Assembly (NCBI GenBank): GCA_022710975.1
Contig: JAKLGA010000007.1
Location: 1 to 64,000 of the forward strand
DNA length: 64,000 bases
Source of the DNA: Myxococcota bacterium
Lineage (GTDB): Bacteria; Myxococcota; B64-G9
Reading direction: 5' to 3'
A program made the translations under genes and the position numbers. The notes beneath the pieces were generated by a model. The model had not been told where the DNA came from. It did not search any database and saw only the letters and a list, made by a program, of their open reading frames with translations. Position 1 is the first letter of the stretch. Each line of letters begins with the position of its first letter. This document shows, in pieces, positions 35,609 through 44,734 of this stretch.

Positions 35609-37146
35609 CCGGCGGTCCCCTCCGGGGCGCGCGGCCCGATGGCGCGCAGCAGCAGCAGCAGCCCGGCCACCGCCGCGTAGCCCGCGGCCACGTGCAGTCC
35701 CTGGGGGCCGGGTGCGGCCCAGGGCAGGGCCAGCCGCCCGCTCGGATCGACCGAGTGAATCACCCCGAACAGCGAGCACGCCGCCGCCAGCCCCAGGAAG
35801 GCCGCGGCCGCGCCCAGCCGCCGGTCCGCCAGGTGGGCGCCGATGGCGCCCCACAGCATGGCGCTGAGGATGAAGCCGTTCGCCAGCATGACCAGCACCG
35901 CGTGCTCGGCGGCCAGGTGCGGGGGCAGGAGGTCCGCGCGCACCCCGAACTTGCCCACGAAGATCATCACCAGGCTGGCCAGCACCGGCAGGAAGGCCAG
36001 GCCGATGGCCGGGTAGTGCGCGCGCGGGCAGGCCGCGAAGGTCTGCGACAGGATCTCCAGCCCGACGAAGATCAGGATCGGCGCGACGGCCGCGTCCGGC
36101 AACGCGTCCACGATGAAGGACACGAGCCCGAGCGCCCCGCCCAGGCCGATGAACAGCCCGGTGGCCAGGGTGTAGCCGGCCCGGGCGCCCATGGCCTTGT
36201 AGGCCGGGTGCCCGATGTAGGGCGTGGACTGGGCCACGCCGCCAGTCAGCCCGGCCGCCAGCGTGGCCACGGCCTCGACCAGCAGGATGTCGCGGGTGCG
36301 GTACTCGTCCCCCGCCACCCGCGCGCTCTCGTTGACGTTGATGCCGCCGACCACGGTCAGCAGGCCGAAGGGGATGGCCAGCGGCAGGAAGTCGACCGCC
36401 TGCTCCAGCCCCGCCACGAAGCCCAGGGTGGGCACCGGCGGGGTGAAGCGCAGCGTCAGCGCGGGCAGGTGGAAGGCGCCCCCCAGGAGCCCGGTGGCGC
36501 CCAGGAGGTAGTACAGCGCCGTGCCGGCCAGCACCGCCACGGCCGCCCCGGGCAGGCGCCCGGGCAGGCGCAGCTTGGCCACCAGGGCGTACAGCACGAT
36601 GCCCAGCGCCACCAGGCCCACCACCGGCAGCTTGTACACGTTCACCAGCGGCAGCAGCCCGAGCAGCGCCACCCCCACCCCGGCGATGGAGCCCAGCAGC
36701 CCGGCCTGGGGCACCACGCGCCGCACCCAGTCACCGGCGAAGGCCAGGCCGAGCTTCACCACGCCCATGAGCATCAGGGTGGCCATGCCCACCTGCCAGG
36801 TGACCATGGGGTCCTTGGAGGCGGCGTACACGGGGCCGAGCACGGCCACGGCCACGCCGATGGTGGAGGGCGTGTCCAGCCCGAGTGGCATGGCGGTCAC
36901 GTCGCCGCGCCCGGTGCGCCTGGCCAGGCGCCGGGCCATCCAGGTGTAGGCCAGATCCCCCACCAGCACGCCGAAGGCGGTGCCGGGGATCATGTGGGTG
37001 AAGACGAACTCGGTGGGGAAGCCGAACCCGCTGGCCAGGATGACGTTGAGCAGGACCAGGTTGGTCACGTTGTCCAGCATCAGGCTGAAGAAGCCGTTCA
37101 GATCGCCCTCGGCGAACCACGGGTAGCGTGCGCGCTCAGCGCTCAT
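35605..37146 (-). CDS. NCS2-like nucleobase/xanthine permease-family transporter
   Basis: 513 residues with about 12-14 hydrophobic helices. Stretches such as MIPGTAFGVLVGDLAYTWMA, TAMPLGLDTPSTIGVAVAVL and VGGINVNESARVAGDEY fit the sulfate/NCS2 (UraA/AzgA-like) fold with its two short half-helices. The exact substrate cannot be read off. It overlaps manA by 11 bases and is coupled to the beta-barrel gene, so uptake of a nucleobase or related compound is tied to this operon. Confidence 0.8.
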   Translation of the reverse strand: MSAERARYPWFAEGDLNGFFSLMLDNVTNLVLLNVILASGFGFPTEFVFTHMIPGTAFGVLVGDLAYTWMARRLARRTGRGDVTAMPLGLDTPSTIGVAVAVLGPVYAASKDPMVTWQVGMATLMLMGVVKLGLAFAGDWVRRVVPQAGLLGSIAGVGVALLGLLPLVNVYKLPVVGLVALGIVLYALVAKLRLPGRLPGAAVAVLAGTALYYLLGATGLLGGAFHLPALTLRFTPPVPTLGFVAGLEQAVDFLPLAIPFGLLTVVGGINVNESARVAGDEYRTRDILLVEAVATLAAGLTGGVAQSTPYIGHPAYKAMGARAGYTLATGLFIGLGGALGLVSFIVDALPDAAVAPILIFVGLEILSQTFAACPRAHYPAIGLAFLPVLASLVMIFVGKFGVRADLLPPHLAAEHAVLVMLANGFILSAMLWGAIGAHLADRRLGAAAAFLGLAAACSLFGVIHSVDPSGRLALPWAAPGPQGLHVAAGYAAVAGLLLLLRAIGPRAPEGTAG

Positions 37147-38080
37147 CCTGGGGCCCTCCCTCCCGCCCGAGGCCCGTCGCCAGGAGCGCGACGGCCGGGC
37201 CCGCGGCCTCGAGCTCCGCGTCCAGGGCCGCGGGCACGAGCGCCGTCTCCTCGACGCCCAGCTCGAGCCGCCCGCTCGCGGCGCCGAGCGCGAGCACGCC
37301 CGACAGGCAGCACAGCGCGCGCGGGGCGCCGCCGGGGAGCTCGAGGCGCTCCCCCGCGCGGAGCTCCAGCCGCTCGAGACAGAAGAACGGGCCGCGCACC
37401 CCGGGGCGTCCCGAGGCGGGCTCCGCCGCCGGGACCGGGCCCCGCAGCCCGTGGCGGACCGAGGCCAGGCCCTCCTCGCGGTGCAGCGGCCGCGGCCGGC
37501 CGTCCAGCCCCGCGCGGCCGAAGTCGTGCAGCCGGTAGGTGGTGTCCGAGGGCTGCTGGATCTCGGCCAGGCGCACGCCCGCGCCGATGGAGTGCACCAG
37601 CCCCGCGGGCACGTAGTAGAACTCCCCCGCCCGGACCGGCACGCGCCACAGGAGACCCTCGAGCCGATCGTGCCCGAAGGCCGCCGCGAGCTCGGCCGGG
37701 CCGCAGCCGGGCCGCAGTCCGAGCACCAGCTCGGCCCCGGGCGCGGCGGCGAGCACGCACCAGGCCTCGGTCTTCGGCCGGGCCCCGCGGCCCAGGTGGG
37801 CGGCGGCGTCCTCGTCCGGGTGCACCTGGACCGACAGGCGCTCGCGCGCGTCGATGAGCTTCAACAACAGCGGGAAGCGCCCGCCCTCGGCGGGCCGGAC
37901 CGGGCCCAGCAGCTCGGGCCCGTGGCGCGCCATGAGCTCGCGCAGGCTCGCCCCCGCCAGCGGCCCCCGGGCCACCGCGCTCTCGGCCCCGGGGAGGTCG
38001 CTCGCCAGCCAGCGCTCGCTCCCCCAGGGGAGCACCCGCGGGATGGGCTCGAGCACCAGGGGCGGGAGCGCGGTCGGCAT
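37136..38080 (-). CDS. manA: Mannose-6-phosphate isomerase, class I (short type)
   Basis: 314 residues, like the short Gram-positive type (about 315). Motifs: EPIPRVLPWGSERW at the N-terminus, VQVHPDED with zinc ligands, KTEAWCVLAA, then the third zinc-site region YVPAGLVHSIGAGVRLAEIQQ and PSDTTYRLHDFGR. It interconverts mannose-6-P and fructose-6-P and feeds GDP-mannose for glycan synthesis. It is first in the minus-strand block and divergent from the polyprenyl synthetase gene. Confidence 0.93.
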   Translation of the reverse strand: MPTALPPLVLEPIPRVLPWGSERWLASDLPGAESAVARGPLAGASLRELMARHGPELLGPVRPAEGGRFPLLLKLIDARERLSVQVHPDEDAAAHLGRGARPKTEAWCVLAAAPGAELVLGLRPGCGPAELAAAFGHDRLEGLLWRVPVRAGEFYYVPAGLVHSIGAGVRLAEIQQPSDTTYRLHDFGRAGLDGRPRPLHREEGLASVRHGLRGPVPAAEPASGRPGVRGPFFCLERLELRAGERLELPGGAPRALCCLSGVLALGAASGRLELGVEETALVPAALDAELEAAGPAVALLATGLGREGGPQDER

Positions 38081-38169
38081 GCGCGTGGGTCTCCGCGGCG
38101 CGAGGGACGTGCCGAGGTCCGAAATACCACCCCCGGGGGCCCGCGGTCCAGCCCGGCGGGCGCGGACCG

Positions 38170-38198
38170 TTGACGGCCCCGCTCCGGTCTGCTAGACC
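38170..38198 (+). promoter_or_regulatory. Candidate promoter of the polyprenyl synthetase gene
   Basis: TTGACG (38170-38175), 17-base spacer, TAGACC (38193-38198), which ends seven bases before the ATG. No Shine-Dalgarno is visible, so a leaderless transcript is possible. Confidence 0.33.
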
Positions 38199-38205
38199 GC
38201 AGCGG

Positions 38206-39219
38206 ATGAAACGCCCCGCACCCAGCCCCGCGGCCGCTCCCGAGCAGCCGCTGACGCGCGCCCAGGCGCAGCTGGGGGCGACCGCCCAGGAGCTCGAGCG
38301 TCGCCTGAGCGAGACCTACCGCTCCACGGTGGCGCTCATCCCCGAGGTCTCGCGCCACCTGATCGGCTCGGGCGGCAAGCGCATCCGCCCCCTCATGCTG
38401 CTGCTCTCGGCCGAGGCGGCCGGGGCGCGCGCGGAGGCCGGCCTCGATCTGGCCGTGGCGGTGGAGCTGCTGCACAACGCCACCCTGCTGCACGACGACG
38501 TGGTCGATCGCGGCGAGCTGCGGCGCGGGGTGCAGGCCGCCCCGCGTGTGTACGGCAACTCGGCCAGCGTGCTGGTGGGCGACTTCCTGCTGTCCCGCAG
38601 CCTGGAGCTGGTGGTGACCCACGGCGAGCTCGAGCTGCTGCGGGAGTTCTCGCGCATGCTGGCCGCCATGGCCGAGGGCGAGGTGCTGCAGCTCGTGCGC
38701 TCGGGCCGGCGGACCCTCGATCTGCCGGACTACGCCGAGATCATCTCCGGCAAGACCGCCGGGCTGTTCTCCTTCGCCTGCCGATCGGGCGCCTCGCTGG
38801 CCGCCGTGCCCGCGCGCACCCAGGCCGCGGCCGCCTTCGGCCAGGCCTTCGGCATGGCCTTCCAGATCGCCGACGACGTGCTGGACTACACCGCCCTGCC
38901 CTCGCAGAGCGGCAAGGACCTCGCCAACGATCTCCAGCAGGGCAAGGCCACCCTGCCGCTGCTCCTGGCCTGCGAGCGCGAGCCCGGGCTGCTGCCGGAG
39001 GTCGAGCGCCTGGCGGAGTCGCCGGAGGCCGCGGGCTGCGCGGCGCTGGCCGCCCGGGTGCGGGCCACGGACGCCCTCCCGCGCGCGCTGGACGAGGCGC
39101 GCCGGCATGCCCGCGCGGCCCGGGCCGAGCTGGCCGGGCTGCCCGCGGGCGAGGCCCGCGCGACCCTGGAGGCGCTGGCCGAGTTCGCCGTGGAGCGGGT
39201 CGAGCTCACCTCGGTCTGA
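38206..39219 (+). CDS. Trans-polyprenyl diphosphate synthase (long-chain, octaprenyl-like)
   Basis: 337 residues. First aspartate-rich motif DDVVD (97-101) and second DDVLD (223-227), plus GGKRIRP near residue 56 for IPP binding and KT in SGKTAGLFS. The fourth and fifth residues before the first motif (Thr93, Ala92) are not bulky aromatics, which favours a long product as used for quinone side chains. The active site is complete. The stop overlaps the converging gene by 14 bases. Confidence 0.93.
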   Translation: MKRPAPSPAAAPEQPLTRAQAQLGATAQELERRLSETYRSTVALIPEVSRHLIGSGGKRIRPLMLLLSAEAAGARAEAGLDLAVAVELLHNATLLHDDVVDRGELRRGVQAAPRVYGNSASVLVGDFLLSRSLELVVTHGELELLREFSRMLAAMAEGEVLQLVRSGRRTLDLPDYAEIISGKTAGLFSFACRSGASLAAVPARTQAAAAFGQAFGMAFQIADDVLDYTALPSQSGKDLANDLQQGKATLPLLLACEREPGLLPEVERLAESPEAAGCAALAARVRATDALPRALDEARRHARAARAELAGLPAGEARATLEALAEFAVERVELTSV

Positions 39220-41029
39220 GCAGGACGCGGTGCCGCGCCAGACCCGCCCCGCCGTCCGCGGAGTGGGCCGAGACCAGCAGCCAGCACGGGGACGGCCCGG
39301 GGGGCAAGGGCACGTCGAGCTCGAGCTGGCCCAGGGCGTCGGTGGCGAGCTCCGGCGCGAACAGCAGGCCGCGCCCCTGCGGCGGCACCGGCTGGCCGGG
39401 CGCCGCCACGGCCTCCGCGGCGGGCGCGCCCAGGGGGAGCTCCAGGTCGTCGGCGGTCCCCGGCCGGCCATCGGCGCCCGGGCTGCGGAGCCCGAGGTAG
39501 CGCAGCGGCCCGCCGCCGCGCGGCGCCGCCGACTGGGCCAGGGCGAGCGGCTGCCCCCACGCGTCCCGAGCCTCGGCCGCGGGCAGCAGGCCACGCACCA
39601 CCAGGCGGCCCAGCACGTCCCCGGGGGGCGCCCAGGCGGCGCGCACTTCGTCCCAGGCGCTCACCCGCCACCACGCCAGGTTCTCCTGGCCGTAGCGCTC
39701 GAGGGCCGCGCCGATGCGGGCCAGCCTGGGCGCGTGCAGCTCGGCCTGCAGCGCGGGCCAGCGCAGGGCGAGCGCCTCGAGCGCGCAGCCGGCCCCGCCG
39801 GGCGCGGCGGCGTCCGTCTCCCAGGGCGCGGGCACCTCCTGGATCGGCAGGACCTCCTCGCCTTCCCAGCCGGCCTCGCCCAGCGCCGCCTCCCCGTCGG
39901 CGGCCACGGCCACCACGCCCAGCCAGGCCGCCCGGGGCTGGCCGGCCGCGTCGCGCACCTCGAGCCGCACCCGCGCCTGGCCCCCGGCCAGCTCGCGCGG
40001 GTGCCAGCGCACCACGGTCACCTCGAGCCGCCGGGCGACCTCGACCCGCACCGTGCGCCGGGCGCTCCAGATGCGCCCGCAGGGGCCCAGGGCGTAAGCC
40101 AGGAGCTCGAGCGGGCCCTCCCAGCCGGCCTCCAGCGCGAGCCCTGGCTCGGCCAGGCCGCCGGCCAGCGGCACCGCCCGGCTGGCCAGGCAGCGGCCGT
40201 CCTGGCGCACGTCGAGGTAGGCCGTCCGCAGCGCCTCCGGCGCTCGCAGCCGCAGTCGCAGGCTCTGTCCGGGCGAGAAGACGCGCGCGTCACCCGGCAG
40301 CTCGAGCCCCACGGGCCCCTGCAGCGGACCGGCCGCGGGCGCGCGCGGCGCCGCGTCGGACCCGGGCGCGATCCACACCCAGCGCTCGGCCGGCGCGGCC
40401 GAGGCCGCCTCCGCCCGCACGCGCAGCCAGCCCTGCGCCGCGGGCAGGGGCAGGCGCGCGGCGGCCACGCCACCGGGGCCGGTGGTCAGCGCCTGCTCCG
40501 CGAGCTGGCGCCCGTCCGGGGCCAGCAGCCGCAGCCGCGCGGGCCGGTCCGGGAGCGGTCGCCGGCCCGGCGACTCGAGCAACACCAGCCGCGCCCGCAG
40601 CGGCTCGCCCGGCCCGAGCGCGCGCCGCTCGAGCTGCAGGGCGAGCCGGGCCGCGTCCCGCAGCCGCAGGGCGCGCCGGGCCGAGACCCCGTCGTCCAGG
40701 CCCGGCAGCTGCACGATCAGCTCGGAGGCGTCGGGCAGGGGCGGCGCGGGCGGCATGAAACGCAGCTCCAGCCCCCCCTGGGAGTCGGTGCGCCCGGCGG
40801 CCAGGCGGCGCCGCTCCGGCCCGCCGCTCGCCAGCCACAGCTCCACCTCGACGTCCGCCACGGGAGCCTCCGCCCGCCGGACCACGACCCGCAGCGCGGC
40901 CTCCGCGCCGGGCGCGAGCTCGGTCGCGCCCAGCACCCACAGCTCCAGCCCGCCCTGCTCGGCCGGCGCGCCGGAGGCGGGCGCGAGCAGCAGCCAGGAG
41001 CACAGGCAGAGGCTGGCGAGCGGGGCCAC
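39206..41029 (-). CDS. Alpha-2-macroglobulin-like MG-domain protein, short, no thioester
   Basis: 607 residues from GTG 41029 with a signal peptide (about 1-24). The body is a series of Ig-like/MG-type beta domains. An MG-like segment (FSPGQSLRLRLRAPEALRTAYLDVRQDG) appears near the middle. The protein ends with a stretch like the start of the A2M domain (LLFAPELATDALGQLELDVPLPPG...WLLVSAHS). It stops there, without the bait, thioester (CGEQ) or receptor-binding parts, so it is about a third of a bacterial alpha-2-macroglobulin. It starts five bases after the parvulin gene. Possibly a periplasmic or surface scaffold; function unknown. Confidence 0.7.
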   Translation of the reverse strand: MAPLASLCLCSWLLLAPASGAPAEQGGLELWVLGATELAPGAEAALRVVVRRAEAPVADVEVELWLASGGPERRRLAAGRTDSQGGLELRFMPPAPPLPDASELIVQLPGLDDGVSARRALRLRDAARLALQLERRALGPGEPLRARLVLLESPGRRPLPDRPARLRLLAPDGRQLAEQALTTGPGGVAAARLPLPAAQGWLRVRAEAASAAPAERWVWIAPGSDAAPRAPAAGPLQGPVGLELPGDARVFSPGQSLRLRLRAPEALRTAYLDVRQDGRCLASRAVPLAGGLAEPGLALEAGWEGPLELLAYALGPCGRIWSARRTVRVEVARRLEVTVVRWHPRELAGGQARVRLEVRDAAGQPRAAWLGVVAVAADGEAALGEAGWEGEEVLPIQEVPAPWETDAAAPGGAGCALEALALRWPALQAELHAPRLARIGAALERYGQENLAWWRVSAWDEVRAAWAPPGDVLGRLVVRGLLPAAEARDAWGQPLALAQSAAPRGGGPLRYLGLRSPGADGRPGTADDLELPLGAPAAEAVAAPGQPVPPQGRGLLFAPELATDALGQLELDVPLPPGPSPCWLLVSAHSADGGAGLARHRVLLRPR

Positions 41030-41034
41030 GGTGC

Positions 41035-42192
41035 TCAGGGCTCCGGCTGGAAGGGGACCCGCCGCAGCAGGTAGACCATGCCCTCGGCCTCGATGGGTGG
41101 GGACAGCTCGCCCTCGGCCAGGGCGAAGGCCGCCTGCTCCAGCGCCGGGTGGTAGCGCCCCCGCCCCTCGAACACCTGCAGGCCACCCCGCGCGCGGGAG
41201 GGGTGCTCGGACTCGCGGGCCACCAGGCCGGCGAAGTCGGCGCCCGGGGCCAGCGCCTGGGCGCGCAGCTCGTGCGCCCGCTCCATGGCCTGTTCGAGCG
41301 TGCGGTGCCGGTCGGCAGGCAGCTCGGGCGCCTGGCGCACCTCCAGGCCCAGCAGGCGGCAGCGCACCCGGCGCAGCGGCAGGCGGATGACGATGTGGAA
41401 GCCGTTGGGGGTCTCGACCACCTCCCCCAGGCCGCCCTCGGCCGGCAGGGCCAGGGCCAGCTCCTCGAACTTGGGGTGGACCGTGCCCGGGGCGAACGGG
41501 GACAGCAGCCCGCCCCGGTCGAAGTCGGGCAGGTCCGAGTGGGCCACGACCTCGTCCACGAAGGAGCCCCCGGCGCGCAGGCGGCGGTGGATGGCCTCCG
41601 CCAGGGCGGCGGCCTCCTCCCGGGTGCGCGGGCTGCGTGGGCTGTAGCGCTGGGCGCCGTCGTAGGCGATCAGCAGATCGCCCGCCTGCACCAGCCCGGC
41701 CTCGGTGCGCTGGAGCACGTGGAAGCCCCAGGGCGACTCCACGGGATCGGACACCTGTCCGGGGGCCAGCCCCGCGAGCGCCTGCTCCAGGTCCGGGTGC
41801 AGCTCGCCGCGCGCCAGCGGACCCAGGTCGCCGGCCTGCATGCTGGTGCGGGTGTCGTCCGAGAACTGGCGCACCAGCGCGCCGAAGGTGTGCTGCTGGC
41901 TGCGCGCCAGGGTCGCCAGGGTCCGGGCGCGCTCCAGGGCGCCCGCGCGGGTGCGGGGCAGGAAGCGGGCGGATTCGAGCGCGCCCTGGTACCGCACCAG
42001 GATCTGGGACGCCCGGAACACCTCGGGCAGTCCGCCCGGCCCGCCCGAGGGCGACCGCGCGGGATCCGGCGTCAGCCCCGCGAGCGGGGGCAGGTCGGCC
42101 ACCGGCGAGGGCAACTCCCGCTCGCAACCGGGGATCGCCAGGGCGAGCAGGCCGAGCAGCAGCCCGCGAATCGATGGTGCGCGAGAGCTCAT
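41035..42192 (-). CDS. Lipoprotein with three parvulin (PpiC) domains
   Basis: 385 residues with lipobox IPGC near residue 23. Three parvulin-type units can be traced: about 60-165 (ILVRYQGA...GDLGPLARGELHPDLEQALAGLAPGQVSDPVESPWGFHVLQR), about 170-275 (GGLLSPFAPGTVHPKFEELAL...PNGFHIVIR) and about 280-385 (GGLQVFEGRGRYHPALEQAAFALAEGELSPPIE). Parvulins isomerise X-Pro bonds and help to fold exported proteins. ATG 42192 has AGGAGA upstream. It is likely an envelope chaperone working with the coupled MG-domain protein. Confidence 0.85.
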   Translation of the reverse strand: MSSRAPSIRGLLLGLLALAIPGCERELPSPVADLPPLAGLTPDPARSPSGGPGGLPEVFRASQILVRYQGALESARFLPRTRAGALERARTLATLARSQQHTFGALVRQFSDDTRTSMQAGDLGPLARGELHPDLEQALAGLAPGQVSDPVESPWGFHVLQRTEAGLVQAGDLLIAYDGAQRYSPRSPRTREEAAALAEAIHRRLRAGGSFVDEVVAHSDLPDFDRGGLLSPFAPGTVHPKFEELALALPAEGGLGEVVETPNGFHIVIRLPLRRVRCRLLGLEVRQAPELPADRHRTLEQAMERAHELRAQALAPGADFAGLVARESEHPSRARGGLQVFEGRGRYHPALEQAAFALAEGELSPPIEAEGMVYLLRRVPFQPEP

Positions 42193-42372
42193 GTCTCCTG
42201 GAATCAAGCAAGATTTGCGCGGCGAGTCAACCCGGACGCCGGCCTGCGCGGCGTGAAGGCGGGGCACACGCACCCCATTCCATTTTGGTGCGCCCCCGGG
42301 TCGAGGCGCACCTCCGCCGGCCGGAATCCCCTTGCGCCGCAACTGGCTGCCGGCCTGGCACGCGCATTGCTT

Positions 42373-42401
42373 TTCACCGGACCGTGAAGTCGAGCTACAA
42401 T
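42373..42401 (+). promoter_or_regulatory. Candidate sigma-70 promoter
   Basis: TTCACC (42373-42378), 17-base spacer, TACAAT (42396-42401, 5/6 match to the -10 consensus), 23 bases before the start at 42425. The divergent 232-base region also serves the parvulin operon. Confidence 0.45.
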
Positions 42402-42424
42402 CCACTGCGGGAACGAGGTGCGGC

Positions 42425-43063
42425 ATGACTTCGAGATTCCTCCAGCTCTCGGCGCTCTGCCTGGCGGTGCTGCTGGCGGCCCCCGCGGCCCAGGCGGGGG
42501 GAACGCACTTCCTGGTGGAGCCCGCCACCGGCCTGACCTTCAGCCATGGCCTCAGCCTCGAGGACGCGGTCGGGCTCGAGGCGGGCGCGGTGCTGGCCGT
42601 GGGCGGCAAGTTCAAGGGCTTCCCCCCGCGCTTCTACGCCTACTTCCGTTTCTCCCGGTCCCTGTTCGGCGACGACGAGGTGTACGTGGCCTCGCGGGAC
42701 GCTCACGGCGAGGTGAACCGGGCGTACAGCAACGTCACCGGCGGGCTGCGCACCGTCATCCCGCTCTTCTGGCGGCTGCGCCTGGAGCTGGAGTTCGGCG
42801 GCGGGGCGACCTTCTCGCAGAACGAGTACCGCGAGAGCGGCCTGCCCATCCGCGACTACGACGAGACCCTGTCGGTGCTCGAGTTCGGCGCCGGGCTGAA
42901 CGTGCGCCTGTTCCGCTGGCTGTCGCTCGGGCTGCTCTACAACTACACCCTGGTGGTCGAGGAGGAGAGCGGGGATCTCATCGCCCACATGCTGGGCGAG
43001 GAGGGCTCGGGCGCGGACCTCGGCTGGTCGCACCTCAACCTCACGCTGGGCTTCCACTTCTAG
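42425..43063 (+). CDS. Small outer-membrane beta-barrel protein
   Basis: 212 residues with a signal peptide (about 1-24, AQA-G) and about eight amphipathic strands (RFYAYFRFSRSLF, LRLELEFGGGATFS, WLSLGLLYNYTLVV). It ends in LNLTLGFHF, a typical C-terminal barrel strand with terminal Phe. It probably inserts into the outer membrane through Bam. ATG 42425 has GAGGTG upstream. It lies 16 bases before the CEGD-tract protein on the same strand. Confidence 0.82.
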   Translation: MTSRFLQLSALCLAVLLAAPAAQAGGTHFLVEPATGLTFSHGLSLEDAVGLEAGAVLAVGGKFKGFPPRFYAYFRFSRSLFGDDEVYVASRDAHGEVNRAYSNVTGGLRTVIPLFWRLRLELEFGGGATFSQNEYRESGLPIRDYDETLSVLEFGAGLNVRLFRWLSLGLLYNYTLVVEEESGDLIAHMLGEEGSGADLGWSHLNLTLGFHF

Positions 43064-43079
43064 CGGGGAGCGCCGACCC

Positions 43080-44042
43080 ATGGCCAACCACCTCCCCCGC
43101 GCGCTCCGCTGGATCCCGGCCGCGCTGCTCACCCTGGCCGCGGCGCCGGTCCAGGCCTCCTTCGACTCCCCGGGCCAGGCCGCCTTCGACTTCCTGGCCG
43201 ACGACCAGGTGGTCTACGACAGCTGGGAGAGCCTGCCGGCCGCCGAGCTCTTCGTCCCGGGCTGGGCCGAGGCCTACTTCTCCTCGGACGCATCGGTCTT
43301 CGGCGAGGGCGGCGCGTTCGTGTGGATGGGCTTCGCGCTGGACGGGCCGGACGGAGAGAGGTACGGCATGCTGCTGCTCGACCTCGACCTGGAGCACGCC
43401 CCGTTCGACGGCCTGACGCCCATGCCGGCGGAGCTGGTGCGCGGGCTGTACGTGGAGAAGCGCGGCGACCAGGTCCTCTTCCAGGGCGAGCCGCTGCTGG
43501 CGAACGTGTGGATCGTGGACATCCTGTTCCACGAGGACGACCAGGGCGCGGTCGAGGCCGACTTCGCCTTCGTGTTCGCCGACCCGCAGGGCGCCTTCCC
43601 CGGCTCGCGCGTCCTCGTGCGCGGCCACGTCTTCACCCAGCCCAGCCCGGCCCAGCTCCGCGCCGACTACGGCATCGGCCTGGTGGAGCCGGGCGAGGAG
43701 GTGGACACCTACGTGGACCTGGGCTGCGGCGGGGACGTGTACTGGAGCGAGGATGACGACGCGGGCGGCGGCTGCGACTGCGAGGGCGACACCTCCGGCG
43801 ACGACACCTCGGGCTCGGACTCGTGCGAGGGGGACTCGGGCTCGACCGCCAGCACGGACTCCTGCGAGGGTGACACCTCTGGCTCCAGCTCCTCCTGCAG
43901 CGGCTGCGAAGGGGACGCGCAGGCGGCCGCCGCGGGCCCCCGCCGCGCGGGCGGCGGACCACTCCGCGCCCTCCAGCGCTGGCTGCCCGAGCTGGCGCTG
44001 CTGGCCTGCCTGGCCTGGCTCCGCCGCAGATCGCGGCGCTGA
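43080..44042 (+). CDS. Exported protein with CEGD/Ser tract and C-terminal anchor
   Basis: 320 residues. A signal peptide (about 1-26) is followed by a soluble domain (30-225) of no family I recognise. Then comes a low-complexity tract of Cys, Glu, Gly, Asp and Ser in which CEGD recurs about five times within 60 residues. The end is a spacer, a hydrophobic helix (ELALLACLAWL) and RRRSRR. The tail is like MYXO-CTERM signals in having Cys near the anchor and an Arg-rich end, but it does not match the usual GCGC pattern closely. Expected on the cell surface or in the outer envelope. Confidence 0.72.
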   Translation: MANHLPRALRWIPAALLTLAAAPVQASFDSPGQAAFDFLADDQVVYDSWESLPAAELFVPGWAEAYFSSDASVFGEGGAFVWMGFALDGPDGERYGMLLLDLDLEHAPFDGLTPMPAELVRGLYVEKRGDQVLFQGEPLLANVWIVDILFHEDDQGAVEADFAFVFADPQGAFPGSRVLVRGHVFTQPSPAQLRADYGIGLVEPGEEVDTYVDLGCGGDVYWSEDDDAGGGCDCEGDTSGDDTSGSDSCEGDSGSTASTDSCEGDTSGSSSSCSGCEGDAQAAAAGPRRAGGGPLRALQRWLPELALLACLAWLRRRSRR

Positions 44043-44059
44043 GCCGGCCGCCCTCGCGC

Positions 44060-44626
44060 TCAGTCGCGCTCGACGAGCAGGACGCCCTCGCCGGGCACGG
44101 CCTTGCCGCGGAACGCCGCGCGGCCACCGGCGCGGAGCTCGAGCAGCAGGAACCGCTCCTGGGGCCCGGCGTACAGCGCCAGCCGCAGACCGTCGCCCTC
44201 TTCGGCCGTGCGCCCCTGGCGCACGTAGGCGCCCTCGGGCCGCTCCAGGCGCTCCGGGAAGCCCTCGCCCGCGGGCGGCTCTACCGGATCCGGCAGGCAC
44301 ATGGCCCGGCCGCCCTCGAGATCCAGCACCAGCCGCGCCGGGCCCTCCAGCTCGAGGAAGTGCACCCCGCCCCGGTCGAGGGACAGCTCGCGCCGGGCGG
44401 CCACGCGGTAGGGGCGCCCGAGCACGGACACGCTGTCCCCCGCCGCGGCCTGGGCCGGCCCGCGCCGGGCGCCCAGGGTCGCGCGCGCGCCGCCGGCCGC
44501 GTGCCGGTCCCGCAACACGCGCAGGCGCAGGAGGACGGCCAGGGCGATGAGCACCCCGGCCACCACGCCCAGGAAGATCATCAGGGGCACCATGCCCGAG
44601 GCGGCGCGTTCGACGGCTTCTTCCAC
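44060..44626 (-). CDS. Single-pass membrane protein, possibly DUF4178-like
   Basis: 188 residues from GTG 44626, chosen for AAGGAG seven bases upstream; the next ATG is 11 codons later. One N-terminal transmembrane helix (about 13-35), then a soluble domain with GDSVSVLGRPYRVAARRELS, LELEGPARLVLDLEGG and FLLLELRAGGRAAFRG. The pattern resembles DUF4178 proteins, but the match is by memory. Function unknown. Confidence 0.7.
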   Translation of the reverse strand: MEEAVERAASGMVPLMIFLGVVAGVLIALAVLLRLRVLRDRHAAGGARATLGARRGPAQAAAGDSVSVLGRPYRVAARRELSLDRGGVHFLELEGPARLVLDLEGGRAMCLPDPVEPPAGEGFPERLERPEGAYVRQGRTAEEGDGLRLALYAGPQERFLLLELRAGGRAAFRGKAVPGEGVLLVERD

Positions 44627-44734
44627 GCTCTCGCTCCTTCGTCGGTGCGGGCTTCACCGGCAGCCTACACCCGCCCGGGCGCGGAGCCCAAGCGCGGCTT
44701 GCGCCGCGGCCGGGCTTCGCGTAAGGCTGGAGCC

